The notes under the pieces are model-generated. The model was given only the letters and a program-made list of their open reading frames with translations, was not told where the DNA came from and did no database searches. The position numbers were made by a program, and so were the translations under genes. Positions 24,930 through 35,098 of a DNA stretch of 64,000 bases are shown here, in pieces (the stretch's first letter is position 1; each line of letters opens with the position of its first letter). This DNA is from an uncultured Lachnospiraceae bacterium (lineage in GTDB: Bacteria > Bacillota > Clostridia > Lachnospirales > Lachnospiraceae). The stretch spans positions 62,001 through 126,000 of the forward strand of contig CAJTPO010000005.1 of NCBI GenBank assembly GCA_910578115.1, read 5' to 3'.

Positions 24930-27437
24930 TTATTTCAGCAGTGACTTCTTCTGAGGCTCCACGGTCTCTTTCGGAAGTACCACTTTATCCAGCTTCCAGA
25001 TCTCATCCACATACTCTTTGATGGTTCTGTCAGATGTGAACTTGCCAGCACAGGCCACGTTGAGAATTGCGCTCTTCGCCCAGGCGCTCTCATTTCTATA
25101 GGCAGCCTCCACCTTCCGCTGTGCTTCCGCATAAGCTTTGAAATCCTTCAGGATAAAATACATATCCGCTTTGCTCGTGCTCAAAGTATTCAACAGTGAG
25201 TTGTAGAGCGTTCTGAACAGCTCCGGATCCTGCGGCGAGTAGGTGCCGTTGATCAGCTGCATCAGCACTCTGCGCACATCGGGATCGTTGTTGAAGATCT
25301 CATTCGGATCATAGCCGCCGTAATTCTCGTAACGGATGACTTCATCAGAACTTAAACCAAAGATAAATGCATTCTCTTCACCCACTTCTTCCACGATCTC
25401 CACATTGGCTCCGTCCATGGTACCCAGTGTAAGCGCACCGTTCAACATGAACTTCATGTTACCCGTGCCGGATGCTTCTTTACTTGCTGTAGAGATCTGC
25501 TCCGATACATCGGCCGCCGCAAAGATGATCTCCGCATTGGATACGCGGTAATTCTCGATAAAGACCACCTTAATCTTATCACCAATAGCCGGATCGTTAT
25601 TTACCACATCGGCTACGGCATTAATCAACTTAATCGTCAGCTTGGCATTCCGATAGCCTGCCGCTGCCTTGGCGCCGAAGATAAAGGTCCGCGGATAGAA
25701 TTCCATATCCGGATGATCCTTCAGCTCATTATACAGATACATTACGTGCAGGATATTCAACAGCTGACGTTTGTACTCATGCAGTCTCTTGACCTGTACG
25801 TCGAAAATGGAGCGGGGATTCACTTCAATCCCGTTGTGCTCTCTGATATATTTAGCCAGACGAACCTTGTTCTGATACTTGATGTTCATGAACTCCTGCT
25901 GTGCCTTCTCATCGTCTGCATATATTTTCAACCTGCCTATCTGCGGCAGATCCGTAATCCAGTCATTGCCCACATGCGCCGTCACCCAGTCAGCCAGCAG
26001 CGGGTTTGCGTGCAGCAGGAAACGTCTCTGCGTAATGCCGTTGGTCTTATTGTTGAACTTCTCCGGCATCATCTCGTAGAAATCTTTCAGCTCCTGGTTT
26101 TTCAGGATCTCCGTATGCAGTCTCGCCACACCGTTGACAGAATAACCTGCCGCGATGGCCAGATGGGCCATCTTCACCTGCCCGTCATAAACGATCGCCA
26201 TCTTGCGGATCTTCTCCTGATTACCCGGATATTTGCGCTCGATCTCGATGATGAATCTGCGGTTGATTTCCTCCACGATCTGGTAGATACGGGGCAGTAA
26301 TCTTGAGAAAAGCTCGATCGGCCATTTCTCCAACGCCTCCGACATGATCGTGTGGTTGGTGTAGGCACAGGTCTTCGTTGTCACTGCCCACGCCTCTTCC
26401 CAGGTCAGATAATGTTCATCCATCAGAATGCGCATTAATTCCGCAATCGCCACCGTCGGATGGGTATCGTTAAGCTGGAAGGTTACCTTCTCATGGAACT
26501 TTCTGATATCATCGTGCTTACGCATATATTTCGCAACCGCCGCCTGCACGGATGCGGAGATGAAGAAATACTGCTGTTTCAGGCGCAGCTCCTTACCGGC
26601 ATAATGGTTATCGTTAGGATACAGCACCTCCACGATATTCCTTGCCAGATTCTCCTGCTCCACCGCTTTCTGATAATCACCTTTGTCAAAGGAATCCAAC
26701 TGGAAACAGTTTACCGGCTCTGCATCCCAGATGCGCAGTGTATTGACAATACCGTTACCGTAACCGACGATGGGAAGATCGTAAGGAACGGCACGTACTG
26801 CCTGATAGCCTTCCTGCTTAAAATTCTGTCTGCCGTTCTCATCCATGTATACATTCACATAACCGCCGAACCGAATCTCTTTGGCATATTCCGGTCTGCG
26901 CAGCTCAAAAGGATTGCCGTCCTGCAGCCAGTTATCCGGCACTTCGATCTGAAATCCGTCTCTGATCTCCTGCTTGAACATACCGTAGCGGTAACGGATA
27001 CCGCAGCCGTAGGCAGCGTATCCAAGAGTTGCCAGGGAATCCAGGAAACATGCCGCCAGACGTCCCAGGCCGCCGTTACCAAGAGCCGGATCCGGCTCCT
27101 GATCCTCGATCACATTCAGATCCAGTCCCAGCTCTTCCAAAGCTTCCTGTACTTCCTTATATGCCTGCAGATTGATGATGTTATTGCCCAGAGCACGACC
27201 CATCAGGAATTCCATGGACAGATAGTAGACCATCTTCGGATCCTGTTTGCCATACTCCTTCTGGCTCTTCATCCAGTTATCCACGACCGCATCCTTGATC
27301 GCATAGGATACCGCCTGGAAGATCTGCTGGTCTGTAGCCTCCTCAAGACTCTTCCTGTAAAGCGTCTTCACATTATACAGGACACTTCTCTTGAAAAGTT
27401 CCGTATCAAAAGTTGGTGTTGCAGTTTTCTTTGCCAT
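24930..27437 (-). CDS. glgP: Glycogen/alpha-glucan phosphorylase
   Basis: An 835-residue PLP enzyme of GT35 that releases glucose 1-phosphate from glycogen or maltodextrin. The N-terminal segment has VYYLSMEFLMGRALGNN and DPALGNGGLGRLAACFLDS. The PLP lysine lies in GTGNMKFMLNGALTLGTMDG, near residue 660. QLNDTHPTVAIAELMRIL is also characteristic. Length is normal. I chose ATG 27437 (MAKKTATPTF), which follows GAGGAGG; the ATG five codons upstream overlaps that site. No other glg gene is close by. The enzyme acts in the cytoplasm and is usually allosterically regulated. Confidence 0.97.
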   Translation of the reverse strand: MAKKTATPTFDTELFKRSVLYNVKTLYRKSLEEATDQQIFQAVSYAIKDAVVDNWMKSQKEYGKQDPKMVYYLSMEFLMGRALGNNIINLQAYKEVQEALEELGLDLNVIEDQEPDPALGNGGLGRLAACFLDSLATLGYAAYGCGIRYRYGMFKQEIRDGFQIEVPDNWLQDGNPFELRRPEYAKEIRFGGYVNVYMDENGRQNFKQEGYQAVRAVPYDLPIVGYGNGIVNTLRIWDAEPVNCFQLDSFDKGDYQKAVEQENLARNIVEVLYPNDNHYAGKELRLKQQYFFISASVQAAVAKYMRKHDDIRKFHEKVTFQLNDTHPTVAIAELMRILMDEHYLTWEEAWAVTTKTCAYTNHTIMSEALEKWPIELFSRLLPRIYQIVEEINRRFIIEIERKYPGNQEKIRKMAIVYDGQVKMAHLAIAAGYSVNGVARLHTEILKNQELKDFYEMMPEKFNNKTNGITQRRFLLHANPLLADWVTAHVGNDWITDLPQIGRLKIYADDEKAQQEFMNIKYQNKVRLAKYIREHNGIEVNPRSIFDVQVKRLHEYKRQLLNILHVMYLYNELKDHPDMEFYPRTFIFGAKAAAGYRNAKLTIKLINAVADVVNNDPAIGDKIKVVFIENYRVSNAEIIFAAADVSEQISTASKEASGTGNMKFMLNGALTLGTMDGANVEIVEEVGEENAFIFGLSSDEVIRYENYGGYDPNEIFNNDPDVRRVLMQLINGTYSPQDPELFRTLYNSLLNTLSTSKADMYFILKDFKAYAEAQRKVEAAYRNESAWAKSAILNVACAGKFTSDRTIKEYVDEIWKLDKVVLPKETVEPQKKSLLK

Positions 27438-27499
27438 TATGCGCCTCCTCATCTGCTGTTATTGTTGTAGATCAATCTCTTTAAACTACATTCTTTTCT

Positions 27500-27528
27500 A
27501 TTATATATTGTATTTGTGCTTTTGACCA
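27500..27528 (-). promoter_or_regulatory. glgP promoter
   Basis: On the minus strand TGGTCA, 17 bases, TATAAT, about 60 bases before the glgP start. Confidence 0.65.
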
Positions 27529-27651
27529 TAAGCAATGTGCTAAAATTACCACGATTTCTCAATACATGTTACAGTTCACACCCCGGGGCCGCTCATGATA
27601 TATCCAAACATACACAGCCTGGACAGAACTCTCCATCACCCAAAGCTTAGC

Positions 27652-30600
27652 TTACACGGTCTTCTCCACGCCAATGGTGACTTTCTCCCCGTTGACATTC
27701 CACTCCCTGGACACCGCCAGCGTCTCCTCCGTCACGATGGCATCGGCGAGTACCTTCGCAGAGATCGCCCCGCTGTTCTTCTGTACGATCCCGGCCACTT
27801 TATCATTACCGCTCACAGACACTCTGATGTGATCCATCACCTCGAAATCCGCTTCTTTCCGCATAGTCTGGATCTTACTGATGACTTCGTACACAAACCC
27901 TTCCTCGATCAGCTCCTCCGTCAGGTTCGTATCCAGCACCACGGTGACGCTGTTGTCTGCCTCAGATACGTAACCGTCCTTCTGGGCCGTCTCGATCAGC
28001 AGATCTTCTTCCGCCAGCACGATCTCTACACCGCCAGCCTCGAATTTCAACGCACCGGCAGATTTCAGTTCTTCCATGGCCTTCGTGCCGTCCACAGCGC
28101 TCAGATACTCTCTGATGCCGCCCAGCTGTTTGCCGTATTTCGGACCTACCGTCTTAAGCTGGGGCTTGAAGCTGTAGCTCGTAAAAGAGGATACGTCGTC
28201 ACAAAATTCGATCTTCTTCACGTTCAGCTCATCCTCGATAATCTCCTGATAGAAGCTGCCAAGCGTATGCTCAGCCTTGACGAACATGGTGCCGATGGGC
28301 TGGCGGTTCTTGATATTGGCCGCATTGCGGGCCGCCCGTCCCATCACCACGATCTTCAGCACTTCTTCCATATCCTCTTCCAGCTTCCTGTCGATCATCG
28401 TATCATCCGCCGTCGGGAAGTCACACAGGTGAATGCTTTCCGGCGCTCCCGCGTCGATGCTCTTCACCAGATTCAGATAGATTTCCTCTGTCATGAAAGG
28501 AATCATGGGCGCCGCACATTTGCTGATCGTCACAAGCGCAGTATACAGCGTCATGTAGGCATTGATCTTATCCTGCTCCATGCCCTTAGCCCAGAAGCGC
28601 TCCCGGCTCCTTCTCACATACCAGTTGCTCATCTCGTCCACGAACTCGTCCAGCACGCGGGCCGCCTCCGGGATCCTGTAATGCTCCAGATCGTCGTCCA
28701 CCGCTTTGATCACCGTGTTGAGCTTCGATAACAGCCATTTATCCATAACCGGCAGTTTGTCATACTCCAGACTGTACTTTGTAGCGTCGAACTGATCGAT
28801 ATTCGCATACAGCACGAAGAAGGCGTAGGTGTTCCACAGCGTGCCCAGGAACTTGCGCTGTCCCTCCTGCACTGCTTTGCCGTGGAAACGGTTCGGCAGC
28901 CAGGGCGCGGAATTGATATAGAAATACCAGCGGATCGCATCCGCCCCGTAAGTCTCCAGTGCCTCGAAAGGATCCACTGCATTGCCCTTACTCTTGCTCA
29001 TCTTCTGGCCGTTCTCGTCCTGCACGTGCCCCAGCACGATGACATTCTCAAAAGGCGCGCAGTTAAACAATAACGTCGACTCCGCCATCAGAGAGTAGAA
29101 CCAGCCGCGGGTCTGGTCCACCGCCTCGGAGATGAACTGCGCCGGGAACTGCTTTTCAAACAATTCCTTATTCTCAAACGGATAGTGATGCTGTGCAAAA
29201 GGCATGGCACCGGAATCGAACCAGCAGTCGATCACCTCCGGTACGCGCCGCATGGTCTTACCGCAGTCCGGACAGGTGATGGTGATCTCGTCGATATAAG
29301 GCCGGTGCAGCTCAACCGTCTGCGCCGCCGGATTGCCGGACAGCTTATGAAGTTCCTCTCTGGAACCGACGGACTCCATGTGGCCGCAGCCCTCACACTC
29401 CCATACATTCAGCGGTGTGCCCCAGTAACGGTTTCTGGAGATGCCCCAGTCCTGGATGTTCTCCAGCCAGTTGCCGAAACGGCCCTCGCCGATGGATTCC
29501 GGAATCCAGTTGACCGTCTTATTGTTGCGCACCAGATCGTCCCGCACCGCCGTCATCTTGATAAACCAGGACTCTCTCGCATAATAGATCAGCGGCGTAT
29601 CACAGCGCCAGCAGAAAGGATAATCATGCTCGAATTTCGGCGCGTCGAACAGTTTTCCTTCCTTATCCAGATCCTTTAAGATCTCCGGATCCGCCTTTTT
29701 CACAAACATGCCTGCGTAGGCGGTCTCTTCCGTCATCTCGCCCTTGCCGTTTACAAACTGTACGAAAGGCAGGTCATATCTGCGGCCCACCTGCGCGTCG
29801 TCCTCACCGAAGGCCGGCGCAATATGCACGATACCCGTACCGTCGGTCATGGTAACGTAATCGTCACAGGTCACATAATGCCCCTTCTTGCGCTGCTTCG
29901 CCGCAGCCTCTCCCGCGCAGGCAAAAAGCGGTTCGTATTCCTTATATTCCAGATCCGTTCCCACGTAAGTTTCCAGTACCTCACAGGCCGGCCTATCTTC
30001 CTCTCCCAACTTGCCAAGCACTGTATCCAGAAGCGCCTGCGCCATATAGTAGGTATAACCGTCGGCCGCTTTTACCTTCACGTAAGTCTCCGACGGGTTC
30101 ACGCACAACGCCACGTTAGAGGGCAGCGTCCAGGGCGTGGTCGTCCATGCCAGGAAGTAAGCGTCCTCGCCCACCACCTTAAAGCGAACGACTGCGGAGC
30201 GCTCCTTGACCGCCTTATACCCCTGCGCCACCTCATGGGAAGACAGCGGCGTGCCGCAGCGCGGACAGTAGGGCACAATCTTGAAGCCCTTGTACAGAAG
30301 TCCCTTATCCCAGATCTGCTTAAGAGCCCACCACTCGGACTCGATGAAATCGTCATGATATGTCACGTAAGGATCATCCATATCCGCCCAGAAACCGACC
30401 GTGCCGGAGAAATCCTCCCACATCCCCTTGTATTTCCAGACAGACTCTTTACATTTGCTGATAAAAGGATCCAGACCGTACTCCTCGATCTGTTCCTTGC
30501 CGTCCAGACCCAGAAGTTTCTCCACCTCCAGCTCCACCGGCAGGCCGTGGGTATCCCATCCCGCCTTACGGGGCACCATATACCCCTTCATGGTACGGTA

Positions 30601-30810
30601 TCTGGGGATCATGTCCTTGATCACGCGGGTCAGCACGTGGCCGATATGCGGCTTGCCGTTGGCCGTCGGCGGGCCGTCATAGAACGTATAAGTCTCCCCC
30701 TCCTTCCGGGAATCCATGCTCTTCTGAAAGATGTCATTATCCTTCCAGAACTGACAGACTTCCTTCTCCCTGTCTACAAAATTCAGGCTTGTGTCTACTT
30801 TCTGATACAT
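27652..30810 (-). CDS. ileS: Isoleucyl-tRNA synthetase
   Basis: A 1052-residue class I aminoacyl-tRNA synthetase charging tRNA-Ile. HIGH lies in GKPHIGHVL near residue 57 and KMSKS in KMSKSKGNAVDP near residue 601. An editing (CP1) domain lies between, with LAWTTTPWTLPSN and GTGIVHIAPAFGEDD. The anticodon-binding domain and a long C-terminal extension follow. The length and phrases such as GLPVELEVEK fit the longer, eukaryote-like IleS2 type; that type is generally less sensitive to mupirocin. AGGAGGAGCAG precedes the ATG. An isoleucine T-box leader controls it. Confidence 0.98.
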   Translation of the reverse strand: MYQKVDTSLNFVDREKEVCQFWKDNDIFQKSMDSRKEGETYTFYDGPPTANGKPHIGHVLTRVIKDMIPRYRTMKGYMVPRKAGWDTHGLPVELEVEKLLGLDGKEQIEEYGLDPFISKCKESVWKYKGMWEDFSGTVGFWADMDDPYVTYHDDFIESEWWALKQIWDKGLLYKGFKIVPYCPRCGTPLSSHEVAQGYKAVKERSAVVRFKVVGEDAYFLAWTTTPWTLPSNVALCVNPSETYVKVKAADGYTYYMAQALLDTVLGKLGEEDRPACEVLETYVGTDLEYKEYEPLFACAGEAAAKQRKKGHYVTCDDYVTMTDGTGIVHIAPAFGEDDAQVGRRYDLPFVQFVNGKGEMTEETAYAGMFVKKADPEILKDLDKEGKLFDAPKFEHDYPFCWRCDTPLIYYARESWFIKMTAVRDDLVRNNKTVNWIPESIGEGRFGNWLENIQDWGISRNRYWGTPLNVWECEGCGHMESVGSREELHKLSGNPAAQTVELHRPYIDEITITCPDCGKTMRRVPEVIDCWFDSGAMPFAQHHYPFENKELFEKQFPAQFISEAVDQTRGWFYSLMAESTLLFNCAPFENVIVLGHVQDENGQKMSKSKGNAVDPFEALETYGADAIRWYFYINSAPWLPNRFHGKAVQEGQRKFLGTLWNTYAFFVLYANIDQFDATKYSLEYDKLPVMDKWLLSKLNTVIKAVDDDLEHYRIPEAARVLDEFVDEMSNWYVRRSRERFWAKGMEQDKINAYMTLYTALVTISKCAAPMIPFMTEEIYLNLVKSIDAGAPESIHLCDFPTADDTMIDRKLEEDMEEVLKIVVMGRAARNAANIKNRQPIGTMFVKAEHTLGSFYQEIIEDELNVKKIEFCDDVSSFTSYSFKPQLKTVGPKYGKQLGGIREYLSAVDGTKAMEELKSAGALKFEAGGVEIVLAEEDLLIETAQKDGYVSEADNSVTVVLDTNLTEELIEEGFVYEVISKIQTMRKEADFEVMDHIRVSVSGNDKVAGIVQKNSGAISAKVLADAIVTEETLAVSREWNVNGEKVTIGVEKTV

Positions 30811-30855
30811 GTTCTGCTCCTCCTTCGCAAACTCGTGATTCCATTAAGATAATCT

Positions 30856-30943
30856 GATGCTCTCTTTACTGCAGGCCCTCATACTGCTGAGGCCAACCGA
30901 TGCACTCTTTACTGCAAAGTCTCAACACCTGCTGAGGCCAATC
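30856..30943. repeat. Two-copy tandem repeat in ileS leader
   Basis: Copy 1 (30856-30898) and copy 2 (30899-30943) share GATGC-CTCTTTACTGCA and CTGCTGAGGCCAA, with a variable middle. They lie between ileS and the palindromic element. Confidence 0.7.
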
Positions 30944-30946
30944 GAT

Positions 30947-31070
30947 GCGTATAAGCAGATTCGAGAGGCTTCGCCTCTCTCATTCGCGTTGCTCGCCGGA
31001 AGCCTTCCGGTCCATACGCTCATGCAGGCATGGCGCCTGGTCCGTAAGTTTTCCGGCTCTGCTTATACGC
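30947..31070. repeat. 124-base palindromic element in ileS leader
   Basis: A perfect 13-base outer stem GCGTATAAGCAGA / TCTGCTTATACGC encloses further hairpins, including GAGAGGC-TTC-GCCTCTC and CCGGAAG-CCTTCCGG. It begins two bases after the T run of the T-box terminator. Confidence 0.72.
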
Positions 31071-31072
31071 GC

Positions 31073-31430
31073 AAAAAAACCCCGTCCCGTAAAAGGACGA
31101 GGCCAATGTGCTCGCTAACCACCTGTTACGACGTACCGCCATCCATAATGATGACTATACGTTTCCCGGTAACGGCGGGATGCCGTCATTCCCTACTGAT
31201 CTCTGTCCTCCCGCTTCCTGTTACTGACTTCCATCAAAAATACCCACGAAAGTATAGGCAGTATGCCTGTCACACCAGCTCTGCGGACAGATAAGTTCAG
31301 TCTGAGACTCAGAAGTGATCTTCCCTGCTCCCCTACTCACACCGGCCTTCCACCGCCGCCGGTTCGCTGTGCCTTTGAGAGAACAGATACTGTCTTCTTC
31401 AACGTCTGTGTTTATTTTTACATTTCACCG
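31073..31430 (-). ncRNA. T-box leader (tRNA-Ile sensing) of ileS
   Basis: Read on the minus strand. The specifier loop GGGAAGATCACTTCTGAG carries an ATC (Ile) codon at 31317-31319. A stem I distal region with AGCGAACCGGC lies just before it. The T-box proper reads CAGGTGGTTAGCGAGC, whose TGGT can pair with the ACCA end of uncharged tRNA-Ile. A terminator, CCTCGTCC / GGGACGGGG then TTTTTTT (31073-31102), completes the switch. Uncharged tRNA should favour the antiterminator and ileS expression. Confidence 0.93.
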
Positions 31431-31490
31431 CCAATGCCAGTTCATTAAGGCCCTGCACGGCGTCTGACATTGTTTCACTGCTACCTATAA

Positions 31491-31520
31491 TATATAGTAT
31501 ATTTTCCCCGCTGTTGTCAA
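31491..31520 (-). promoter_or_regulatory. ileS promoter
   Basis: On the minus strand TTGACA, 18 bases, TATATA, within an AT-rich stretch that allows other -10 choices. Confidence 0.7.
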
Positions 31521-31608
31521 GGGATTCCGCCACAGTTTCCGGAAAATTCATGCTTGAAAACTTCAAATTTATTTGCAAACAGGCGGCCCTGGATGATACT
31601 CTATAAAA

Positions 31609-31735
31609 AAACGAGCTTCGCTCGTTTACGAGATTTGCCTCCGGCAAACTCGGATAAGCGGAGGAATTTCCTATACCATAAAAAAGCGGCGCTTTCGCTC
31701 CTGCCAGCAGCAGGCCGCACAGAAAGGAAACATAC
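31609..31735 (+). repeat. Dispersed structured leader element, copy E
   Basis: Ends at the GNAT start. Hairpin AAACGAGC-TTC-GCTCGTTT (31609-31627), then CGAGATTTGCC-TCC-GGCAAACTCG (31629-31652) with a bulged A exactly as in copy C. Then come further small hairpins and a 3' module CCGCACAGAAAGGAAACATAC that supplies the ribosome-binding site. Confidence 0.65.
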
Positions 31736-32248
31736 ATGAACACAGCATCCCTGTCCAATATCTTTACCGTCCGCAGATTAAACGGCAATGACATAGATCT
31801 TATCTATAACCTGTGCGCAGACAATAAAATCTTCTACCAGTATCACCCTCCCTTCGTCACAAGGGAGAGTATCCTGCAGGATATGGAAGCGCTTCCGCCC
31901 GGCAGGGAACTGTCCGATAAATTTTATGTCGGTTTTTTTGACGGGAACGCGCTGATCGCTGTACTTGACCTGATTATCGGTTATCCGGACAAAAACACAG
32001 ACTTCATCGGCTTTTTCATGATGGATGCCAGCCGGCAGGGCCAGGGCTCCGGTTCAAAGATCATTCAGGAATGTGCCGCGTACCTGTACACAACAGGCTG
32101 CCGAAAGCTCCGTCTCGGCGTTGATAAAGGCAATCCCCAGAGCAACGCCTTCTGGAGAAAAAACGGATTTTGTGTCGTCGATACAGGAGAATATATTCTT
32201 ATGGAACGGACGCTCCGTGCTTCCTCCTGCGATCACCTTCTATATTGA
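31736..32248 (+). CDS. GNAT family N-acetyltransferase
   Basis: A 170-residue acetyltransferase using acetyl-CoA. The central strands are FDGNALIAVLDLIIGY and IGFFMMDASRQGQGSGSKIIQ. The latter carries the acetyl-CoA pyrophosphate loop QGQGSGS, near residue 99. The C-terminal LRLGVDKGNPQSNAFWRKNGF is typical of small-molecule acetyltransferases. Substrate unknown. AGAAAGGAAA precedes the ATG. A structured leader element lies directly upstream, and the promoter of the next gene overlaps the stop codon. Confidence 0.9.
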   Translation: MNTASLSNIFTVRRLNGNDIDLIYNLCADNKIFYQYHPPFVTRESILQDMEALPPGRELSDKFYVGFFDGNALIAVLDLIIGYPDKNTDFIGFFMMDASRQGQGSGSKIIQECAAYLYTTGCRKLRLGVDKGNPQSNAFWRKNGFCVVDTGEYILMERTLRASSCDHLLY

Positions 32249-32273
32249 CGTGATTGGGGGCATATGATATTAT
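32245..32273 (+). promoter_or_regulatory. Promoter of first hybrid kinase
   Basis: TTGACG, 17 bases, TATTAT; the -35 overlaps the GNAT stop codon. Confidence 0.75.
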
Positions 32274-32420
32274 GACACAGTCTTTTTTAGTTTATACGAT
32301 AGAAGCATCATAACGAACGATATCAATTATTCCGAAACAGCGCTTTCCGGTGCGGACTCTCTCCATGCCGGAATGCGCTGTAATCATGGCCGGAAAGCGA
32401 CCTATATGGAGGGCAGGCGT

Positions 32421-35000
32421 ATGGATTATTCAAAAGGTTATTTTGAACCAATCGGCGAAGGAACGCCGAACAGCACGATCCACGAACAGCACAGCGGCAT
32501 GCAGAGCGTCCAGAATTTAGAGTCCATCATCAATGAGGGGCTTCGTGTCGCTTTGCTGGAGGAAACTCCGGATCAATCTCTGGAAGTGCTGCTGGAACAC
32601 CTGGGAAAAGCTCTGAATGGAGAGCGGACCTACATATTTGAACAGAACGAATCCGGCTGTGACGACAATACCTATGAGTGGGTGGCCGACGGGGTAGAAC
32701 CGGAAAAGGACAATCTGCAGAATGTTCCGCCGGAGGTATGTGCAAGCTGGTATCAGAATTTCGTCATCGGTAAGCATATTATTATTGAAGATCTGGAAGA
32801 TATCCGGGACACCGATCCCCTTCAATACGAAAATCTGAAGCGGCAGAGCATCCATTCCCTTGTGGTTGTTCCTCTTTATAACGGCAAGAAGATCATCGGC
32901 TTTTACGGCGTAGACAATCCCCCCGTAAAGTCGTTGGAATATGCATCAAATATGCTCCAGACCGCAGCATACTTTATCGTCTCCTCCCTGAAACGGCGCA
33001 ACCTGTTCCGTGAGCTTCAAAAGCGAAGCTATAACGTGCTTCATGCCCTCAGCGTAGACTACCTGGGCATCTATCAGGTGAACTTCGATACGGGCGAATG
33101 CGAGATCTACCGCAGCAGTGAGCAGATGGGGATGGATTGGGCTGCCCGGTTTGCAGGCGGCTATCAGGCAGCCATGGAACACTATATTACCGAGTACGTA
33201 ATTGCCCGGGATCAGGAACGACTCCGGACTGTGACGAAAAGAGACTATGTACTCGCACAGCTTATGACAAAGAAAAAGTTCTCTGTCCGCTATCAGGTGA
33301 AAGACATTGATTCCGAGCTGAAACACCTGGAAATTCATTTCTCTGCCACAGAAACGTCAGAACAATCTCACTGCGCGATTTTTGCGCTGCGGGATATCAA
33401 TGCCGTGGTGGAACAGGAAGAAAAGTATAAACTGGAGGCGAGACAGAGTCTGGAAGATATTCTGGAAGGAGCAAGGACCGGTATCTGGACCATCGAACTG
33501 GAGGAAGGCTGCCTGCCGAGAATGTATCCGGACCGTACCATGCGGATCCTTCTGGGTGTATCGGAAGAGGTCGGGCCGGAAGAATGCTACCGGCGTTGGT
33601 TTGAAAATATCGAACCGGATTATGTGGAGATGGTACAGGAAGCCGTACTGGAAATATTGGAAACCGGGCGGTCTGAAGTAATCTATCCCTGGAATCATCC
33701 TTCCCTTGGGAAAATTTATGTCCGCTGCGGCGGCGTGCCGGACAGAAAATTCAAAAAACCGGGCGTCTGCCTGAACGGATACCATCAGGACATCACGGAA
33801 ACCATGGTGACGAGGAAAAAACAGGAACAGTCCATTATGGAGCTGTTGGAACGGGTACGGCGCGCAAATTCGGCCAAAAGCGAATTTCTTTCCCATATGT
33901 CTCATGATCTGCGTACACCCATCAACGGAATCCTGGGAATGCTGACCATCCTGGAAAAAAGTCAGGATGACCCGGAACTGCAACGCCAGTGCCGGAAGAA
34001 AATCCGTGTATCAACAGAGCATCTGCTGTCCCTGGTGAATGATGTTCTCCAGGTCAGTAAACTGGAAAGCGGAAGCCCGACAGATGTGGCAGAACCCTAT
34101 GATCTTCACGACACCCTGGAAGACTGCATTTCCATCCTGTCCCCGCTGGCAGAAGAACGCAGAATCAGCCTGGTGATGGATCAGGCCAGCCTTCAGCACA
34201 CCAAAATAATCGGGAATCCGCTTCACCTGCGGCAAATCCTGATGAATGTCATCGACAATGCCCTCAAATACAACCGTCCCCACGGTTCTGTGCTTATTCA
34301 GGTTAAAGAAACTGCCTGCCAGGGCCAGAATGCCAACTACCTGTTTATCGTCGAGGATACCGGAATCGGCATCGGGGAAGACTTCAAGGAGCACATTTTT
34401 GAACCCTTCACGCAGGAACATCAAAATGCGCGGACTCACTACAACGGCGTTGGCCTTGGCATGTCCATCGTAAAGAAACTGGTAGACCAGCATAAGGGAA
34501 CCGTTGAAATAGACAGCCAGATCGGCAAAGGAAGTGTGGTGCGGATTACCCTGCCCCTTCGTATCAATGAGGCATGGAACGAACAGCCCATGACGGAAGA
34601 GCAGAATGTATCGGGCAGCATCGCCGGAATGCGCGTCCTTCTGGTGGAAGATAATGAAATCAACTGTGAGATCGTACAGTATATCCTTCAGGATGCAGGC
34701 GCTAAGGTCGTAACCGCAGGCAATGGGAAAATCGCTGTGGATGTGTTTGCATCATCCGATCCAGGGACCTTTGACTGCATACTTATGGATCTGATGATGC
34801 CAGTTATGAGCGGCTATGAAGCCGCCAGAATGATCCGCAGCCTGAACCGGCCGGATGCTCAGGTGCCCATCATAGCGTTGTCGGCCAACGCATTTGACGA
34901 GGACATCGCGCTGTCCAAGGACGCCGGAATGAATGAACATCTGGCAAAGCCGGTGGATATCCGAAAAATGTTCAAAGTCATGAACCGGCTGCACCACTGA
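32421..35000 (+). CDS. Hybrid sensor histidine kinase/response regulator (GAF-PAS)
   Basis: An 859-residue cytoplasmic signalling protein with no TM segment. Order: a GAF-like domain (about 35-185), a PAS-like region (about 210-330), a second PAS (about 350-460), HisKA with FLSHMSHDLRTPINGILGM (His near 495), HATPase with NVIDNALKYN and VEDTGIGIG, and a receiver with LLVEDNEIN. Its phospho-Asp is in CILMDLMMPVMSGYEA, near residue 791. I chose ATG 32421 (MDYSKGYFEP), which follows GGAGG by about eight bases; an open frame extends 16 codons upstream. A second hybrid kinase follows 98 bp later. No output domain, so it must pass phosphate or act by contact. Confidence 0.95.
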   Translation: MDYSKGYFEPIGEGTPNSTIHEQHSGMQSVQNLESIINEGLRVALLEETPDQSLEVLLEHLGKALNGERTYIFEQNESGCDDNTYEWVADGVEPEKDNLQNVPPEVCASWYQNFVIGKHIIIEDLEDIRDTDPLQYENLKRQSIHSLVVVPLYNGKKIIGFYGVDNPPVKSLEYASNMLQTAAYFIVSSLKRRNLFRELQKRSYNVLHALSVDYLGIYQVNFDTGECEIYRSSEQMGMDWAARFAGGYQAAMEHYITEYVIARDQERLRTVTKRDYVLAQLMTKKKFSVRYQVKDIDSELKHLEIHFSATETSEQSHCAIFALRDINAVVEQEEKYKLEARQSLEDILEGARTGIWTIELEEGCLPRMYPDRTMRILLGVSEEVGPEECYRRWFENIEPDYVEMVQEAVLEILETGRSEVIYPWNHPSLGKIYVRCGGVPDRKFKKPGVCLNGYHQDITETMVTRKKQEQSIMELLERVRRANSAKSEFLSHMSHDLRTPINGILGMLTILEKSQDDPELQRQCRKKIRVSTEHLLSLVNDVLQVSKLESGSPTDVAEPYDLHDTLEDCISILSPLAEERRISLVMDQASLQHTKIIGNPLHLRQILMNVIDNALKYNRPHGSVLIQVKETACQGQNANYLFIVEDTGIGIGEDFKEHIFEPFTQEHQNARTHYNGVGLGMSIVKKLVDQHKGTVEIDSQIGKGSVVRITLPLRINEAWNEQPMTEEQNVSGSIAGMRVLLVEDNEINCEIVQYILQDAGAKVVTAGNGKIAVDVFASSDPGTFDCILMDLMMPVMSGYEAARMIRSLNRPDAQVPIIALSANAFDEDIALSKDAGMNEHLAKPVDIRKMFKVMNRLHH

Positions 35001-35098
35001 CAGAAGTGCATTCCTGTGCTTGATTCATTTTTATGGGTATAGTGCACGTTTCTGTTCTGTATCCGTAATAAATTCTAAAGAATGGAGATGAAAAAGGC

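Noticed and set aside
31073..31102. The ileS leader terminator as an ordinary terminator of an upstream gene
   Set aside because: The upstream specifier loop and T-box sequence show it is part of the regulatory leader.
31399..31794. A 131-codon minus-strand frame across the ileS promoter and T-box start
   Set aside because: It overlaps the ileS promoter, leader element E and the GNAT start, and has no recognisable sequence.
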